Shown: one piece after another, positions 32,952-34,870 of the stretch
Position numbering within the stretch: position 1 is the first letter of the stretch
How the letters are laid out: every line of letters begins with the position of its first letter
Source of the DNA: Ruminiclostridium sp.
GTDB taxonomy: Bacteria; Bacillota; Clostridia; Oscillospirales; Ruminococcaceae
Direction: 5' to 3'
DNA: 34,870 bases
NCBI GenBank assembly: GCA_017625405.1
Contig: JAGALB010000006.1
Span: 1 to 34,870, forward strand
The notes under the pieces: model-generated
Seen by the model: only the letters and a program-made list of their open reading frames with translations
The model's database searches: none
What the model was told of the DNA's origin: nothing
Made by a program: the position numbers and the translations under genes

Positions 32952-32966
32952 GAGTGCAGCCTGTGC
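32944..32966. other. Attachment site at the ppdK end of the element
   Basis: The minus strand reads GCACAGGCTGCACTC (32966-32952), AGA, TAAGG. The core is in the last codons of ppdK. AGA-TAA, brought by the element, replaces the chromosomal CGC-TAA now at 24321-24326, leaving the encoded C-terminus (Leu-Arg) unchanged. Confidence 0.85.
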
Positions 32967-34870
32967 AGCAGCGAGTCTAGCGATCGGCACACGGAAAGGT
33001 GAGCAGGATACGTATGTGAGACCGAGCTGGTGGCAGAATTCTACGGATGTGGGGTCACCACCGTGTTCGCCGCAGATACCAACGTGGAGTTCGGGACGAG
33101 CAGCCTTACCCATCTTGATAGCCATTTCCATGAGCTTGTCTACGCCTGTCTGGTCGAGCTTAGCGAAGGGATCGTTTTCGAAGATCTTAGCATCATAGTA
33201 AGCGTTGAGGAACTTACCAGCGTCATCTCTGGAGAAGCCGTATGTCATCTGTGTAAGGTCGTTTGTACCGAAGCAGAAGAATTCAGCTTCCTTAGCGATT
33301 TCGTCAGCTGTGAGAGCTGCACGGGGGATTTCGATCATTGTACCAACTTCGTACTTGAGGTCAGCACCTGCAGCAGCGATAACTTCGTCAGCTGTTGCAA
33401 CAACTACGTCCTTAACGTACTTGAGTTCCTTGATTTCGCCTACGAGAGGAATCATGATTTCAGGAACGATATTCCAGTCGGGATGAGCCTTCTTAACGTT
33501 GATAGCAGCCTTGATAACTGCAGCTGTCTGCATCTTAGCAATTTCAGGATATGTTACTGCAAGACGGCAGCCTCTGTGACCCATCATGGGGTTGAATTCG
33601 TGGAGAGAAGCGATAAGAGCCTTGATGTCTTCAACGGACTTGCCCTGAGTATCAGCGAGAGCCTTGATGTCAGCTTCTTCTGTAGGAACGAATTCGTGAA
33701 GAGGAGGATCGAGGAAACGGATTGTAACAGGGTTACCTTCGAGAGCTTCGTAGAGAGCTTCAAAGTCAGCCTGCTGCATGGGTTCGATCTTAGCGAGAGC
33801 AGCTTCTCTTTCTTCAACTGTATCTGCACAGATCATTTCACGGAATGCAGCGATTCTGTCAGCTTCGAAGAACATGTGCTCTGTACGGCAAAGACCGATA
33901 CCTTCAGCACCGAGTTCGCGAGCCTTCTTAGCGTCTGCGGGTGTATCTGCGTTTGTTCTTACCTTAAGAACTCTGTACTTGTCAGCCCAAGCCATGATTC
34001 TGCCGAATTCGCCAGCGATTGTAGCGTCAACAGTAGGAATGAGACCGTCATAGATGTTACCTGTTGTACCATCGATAGAAATGCAGTCACCTTCGTTATA
34101 TGTCTTGCCAGCAAGTGTGAACTTCTTGTTTTCTTCATCCATCTTGATGTCGCCGCAACCGGATACGCAGCATGTACCCATACCACGAGCAACAACGGCA
34201 GCGTGAGATGTCATACCACCACGAACTGTGAGGATACCCTGAGCAGCCTTCATACCTGTGATATCTTCGGGAGATGTTTCAAGACGTACGAGAACTACCT
34301 TTTCGCCTCTTTCAGCCCAAGCAACTGCGTCGTCAGCTGTGAATACAACCTTACCGCAAGCAGCACCGGGAGAAGCGCCGAGACCCTTACCAGCGGGAAC
34401 TGCAGCCTTGATAGCCTTAGCGTCGAACTGGGGGTGGAGAAGTGTATCGAGGTTACGAGGATCGATCATAAGAACGGCTTCCTGTTCAGTTCTCATACCT
34501 TCGTCAACGAGGTCGCAAGCGATCTTGAGGGCAGCCTGAGCTGTTCTCTTACCGTTACGAGTCTGGAGCATATAGAGCTTACCGTGTTCTACTGTAAATT
34601 CCATATCCTGCATATCTCTGTAGTGGTTTTCAAGAGTCTTGCAAACATCTACGAACTGAGCAAATGCTTCGGGGAACTTTTCTTCCATCTGAGCGATGGG
34701 CATGGGAGTACGAACGCCGGCTACAACGTCTTCGCCCTGTGCGTTTGTTAAGAATTCACCCATGAGCTTCTTTTCGCCTGTAGCAGGGTCACGTGTGAAA
34801 GCAACACCTGTACCGCAGTCATCACCCATGTTACCGAAAGCCATCATCTGTACGTTAACAGCTGTACCCC
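32946..34870 (-). CDS. ppdK: Pyruvate,phosphate dikinase, C-terminal part (runs off the window)
   Basis: PPDK interconverts pyruvate, ATP and phosphate with PEP, AMP and pyrophosphate, a glycolytic step in many anaerobes. The visible 641 codons include the end of the nucleotide-binding domain (FGNMGDDCGTGVAFTRDPATG), the swivelling phosphohistidine domain with GGMTSHAAVVARGMG, and the PEP-binding barrel with GLCRTEHMFF, MMGHRGCRL, FGTNDLTQM and the catalytic GICGEHGGDP. The 5' end lies beyond position 34870. Strong codon bias suggests high expression. Its last two codons and stop are supplied by the integrated element, and its terminator is the element's. Confidence 0.95.
   Translation of the reverse strand, partial: GTAVNVQMMAFGNMGDDCGTGVAFTRDPATGEKKLMGEFLTNAQGEDVVAGVRTPMPIAQMEEKFPEAFAQFVDVCKTLENHYRDMQDMEFTVEHGKLYMLQTRNGKRTAQAALKIACDLVDEGMRTEQEAVLMIDPRNLDTLLHPQFDAKAIKAAVPAGKGLGASPGAACGKVVFTADDAVAWAERGEKVVLVRLETSPEDITGMKAAQGILTVRGGMTSHAAVVARGMGTCCVSGCGDIKMDEENKKFTLAGKTYNEGDCISIDGTTGNIYDGLIPTVDATIAGEFGRIMAWADKYRVLKVRTNADTPADAKKARELGAEGIGLCRTEHMFFEADRIAAFREMICADTVEEREAALAKIEPMQQADFEALYEALEGNPVTIRFLDPPLHEFVPTEEADIKALADTQGKSVEDIKALIASLHEFNPMMGHRGCRLAVTYPEIAKMQTAAVIKAAINVKKAHPDWNIVPEIMIPLVGEIKELKYVKDVVVATADEVIAAAGADLKYEVGTMIEIPRAALTADEIAKEAEFFCFGTNDLTQMTYGFSRDDAGKFLNAYYDAKIFENDPFAKLDQTGVDKLMEMAIKMGKAARPELHVGICGEHGGDPTSVEFCHQLGLTYVSCSPFRVPIARLAAAQAALR

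Larger units (their letters stand above)
24327..32966. mobile_element. Integrated element of 8.6 kb carrying a restriction-modification operon
   Basis: The bounds are the two copies of the 15-bp core, 8,625 bp apart. Contents, all minus strand from the ppdK side: stranded recombinase tail, terminator, Vsr, C5 methyltransferase, small protein, HpaII-type endonuclease, second C5 methyltransferase, GHL ATPase, an inverted-repeat-rich gap, a small protein and the large serine recombinase. The interior looks more A/T-rich than the flanking operons by eye. No relaxase, replication or phage structural gene is present, so it must spread by other means or by mobilisation in cis. Confidence 0.85.

Noticed and set aside
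32952-32992. ATG at 32992 as a real start for the recombinase tail
   Set aside because: The start lies in ppdK in another frame with no ribosome site. The frame is better explained as the recombinase reading phase continuing across the core.
33030-34751. 573-codon open frame antisense to ppdK
   Set aside because: It arises from the strong codon bias of ppdK; composition is Cys/Ser/Val-rich with no family features and no ribosome site.

Overview
The window reads as chromosome of a low-to-mid GC Gram-positive anaerobe of the Clostridia, most likely Ruminococcus or a close relative (Oscillospiraceae). This is inferred from AAAGGAGG-type ribosome sites, TTGACA/TATAAT promoters, Thr-rich linkers in nearly every exported protein, several class B sortases, sporulation-type proteins (YpeB, SpoIID domain) and a pyruvate,phosphate dikinase. 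No taxonomic search was possible.

Layout. (1) 156-6177, minus strand: a PopT-like DUF368 transporter with an unusual extracytoplasmic insert, a P-type ATPase with several degenerate motifs, a 110-bp perfect cloverleaf-shaped palindrome, an NlpC/P60 protein lacking its catalytic Cys and His, and ypeB. (2) 6363-14828, plus strand: a cysteine desulfurase/thiI pair for tRNA thiolation, pncC, then a surface cluster of three class B sortases (one a predicted lipoprotein) with a HAD phosphatase and a SpoIID-domain protein. (3) 14835-15633: consensus promoter, TPP riboswitch, terminator and thiT. (4) 15671-18264, minus: DUF2975 / small XRE regulator / DUF4153-like membrane protein / small anchored protein. 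(5) 18377-19643, plus: a short pyroglutamyl-peptidase-like gene under a dyad operator, and a lipoprotein. (6) 19875-24281, minus: a GNAT acetyltransferase and a heterodimeric ABC exporter behind a leader that encodes a 27-residue peptide followed by an intrinsic terminator, which looks like ribosome-controlled attenuation as used for drug resistance genes. (7) 24327-32966: a compact integrated element of about 8.6 kb. (8) 32946-34870: the 3' part of ppdK, running off the window.

The most notable discovery is region 7. A large serine recombinase at one end and the 3' end of ppdK at the other share an identical 15-bp sequence, 8,625 bp apart, and a further TAAGG after three differing bases. Joining the outer halves restores ppdK with its last codons reading Leu-Arg-stop, exactly as in the integrated copy. 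Joining the inner halves fuses the recombinase in frame to an orphan 50-codon tail now stranded beside ppdK. The attachment site therefore lies inside the recombinase gene: the integrated form is predicted to make 571 residues and the excised circle 615, so recombination itself would switch the enzyme's C-terminus. The cargo is a restriction-modification operon: Vsr nickase, C5 methyltransferase, a small protein, an HpaII-family endonuclease, a second C5 methyltransferase and a MutL/MORC-like GHL ATPase. A gene-poor stretch rich in inverted repeats separates this operon from the recombinase.

All coordinates and motif matches were read by eye; no alignment, structure prediction or database search was run.
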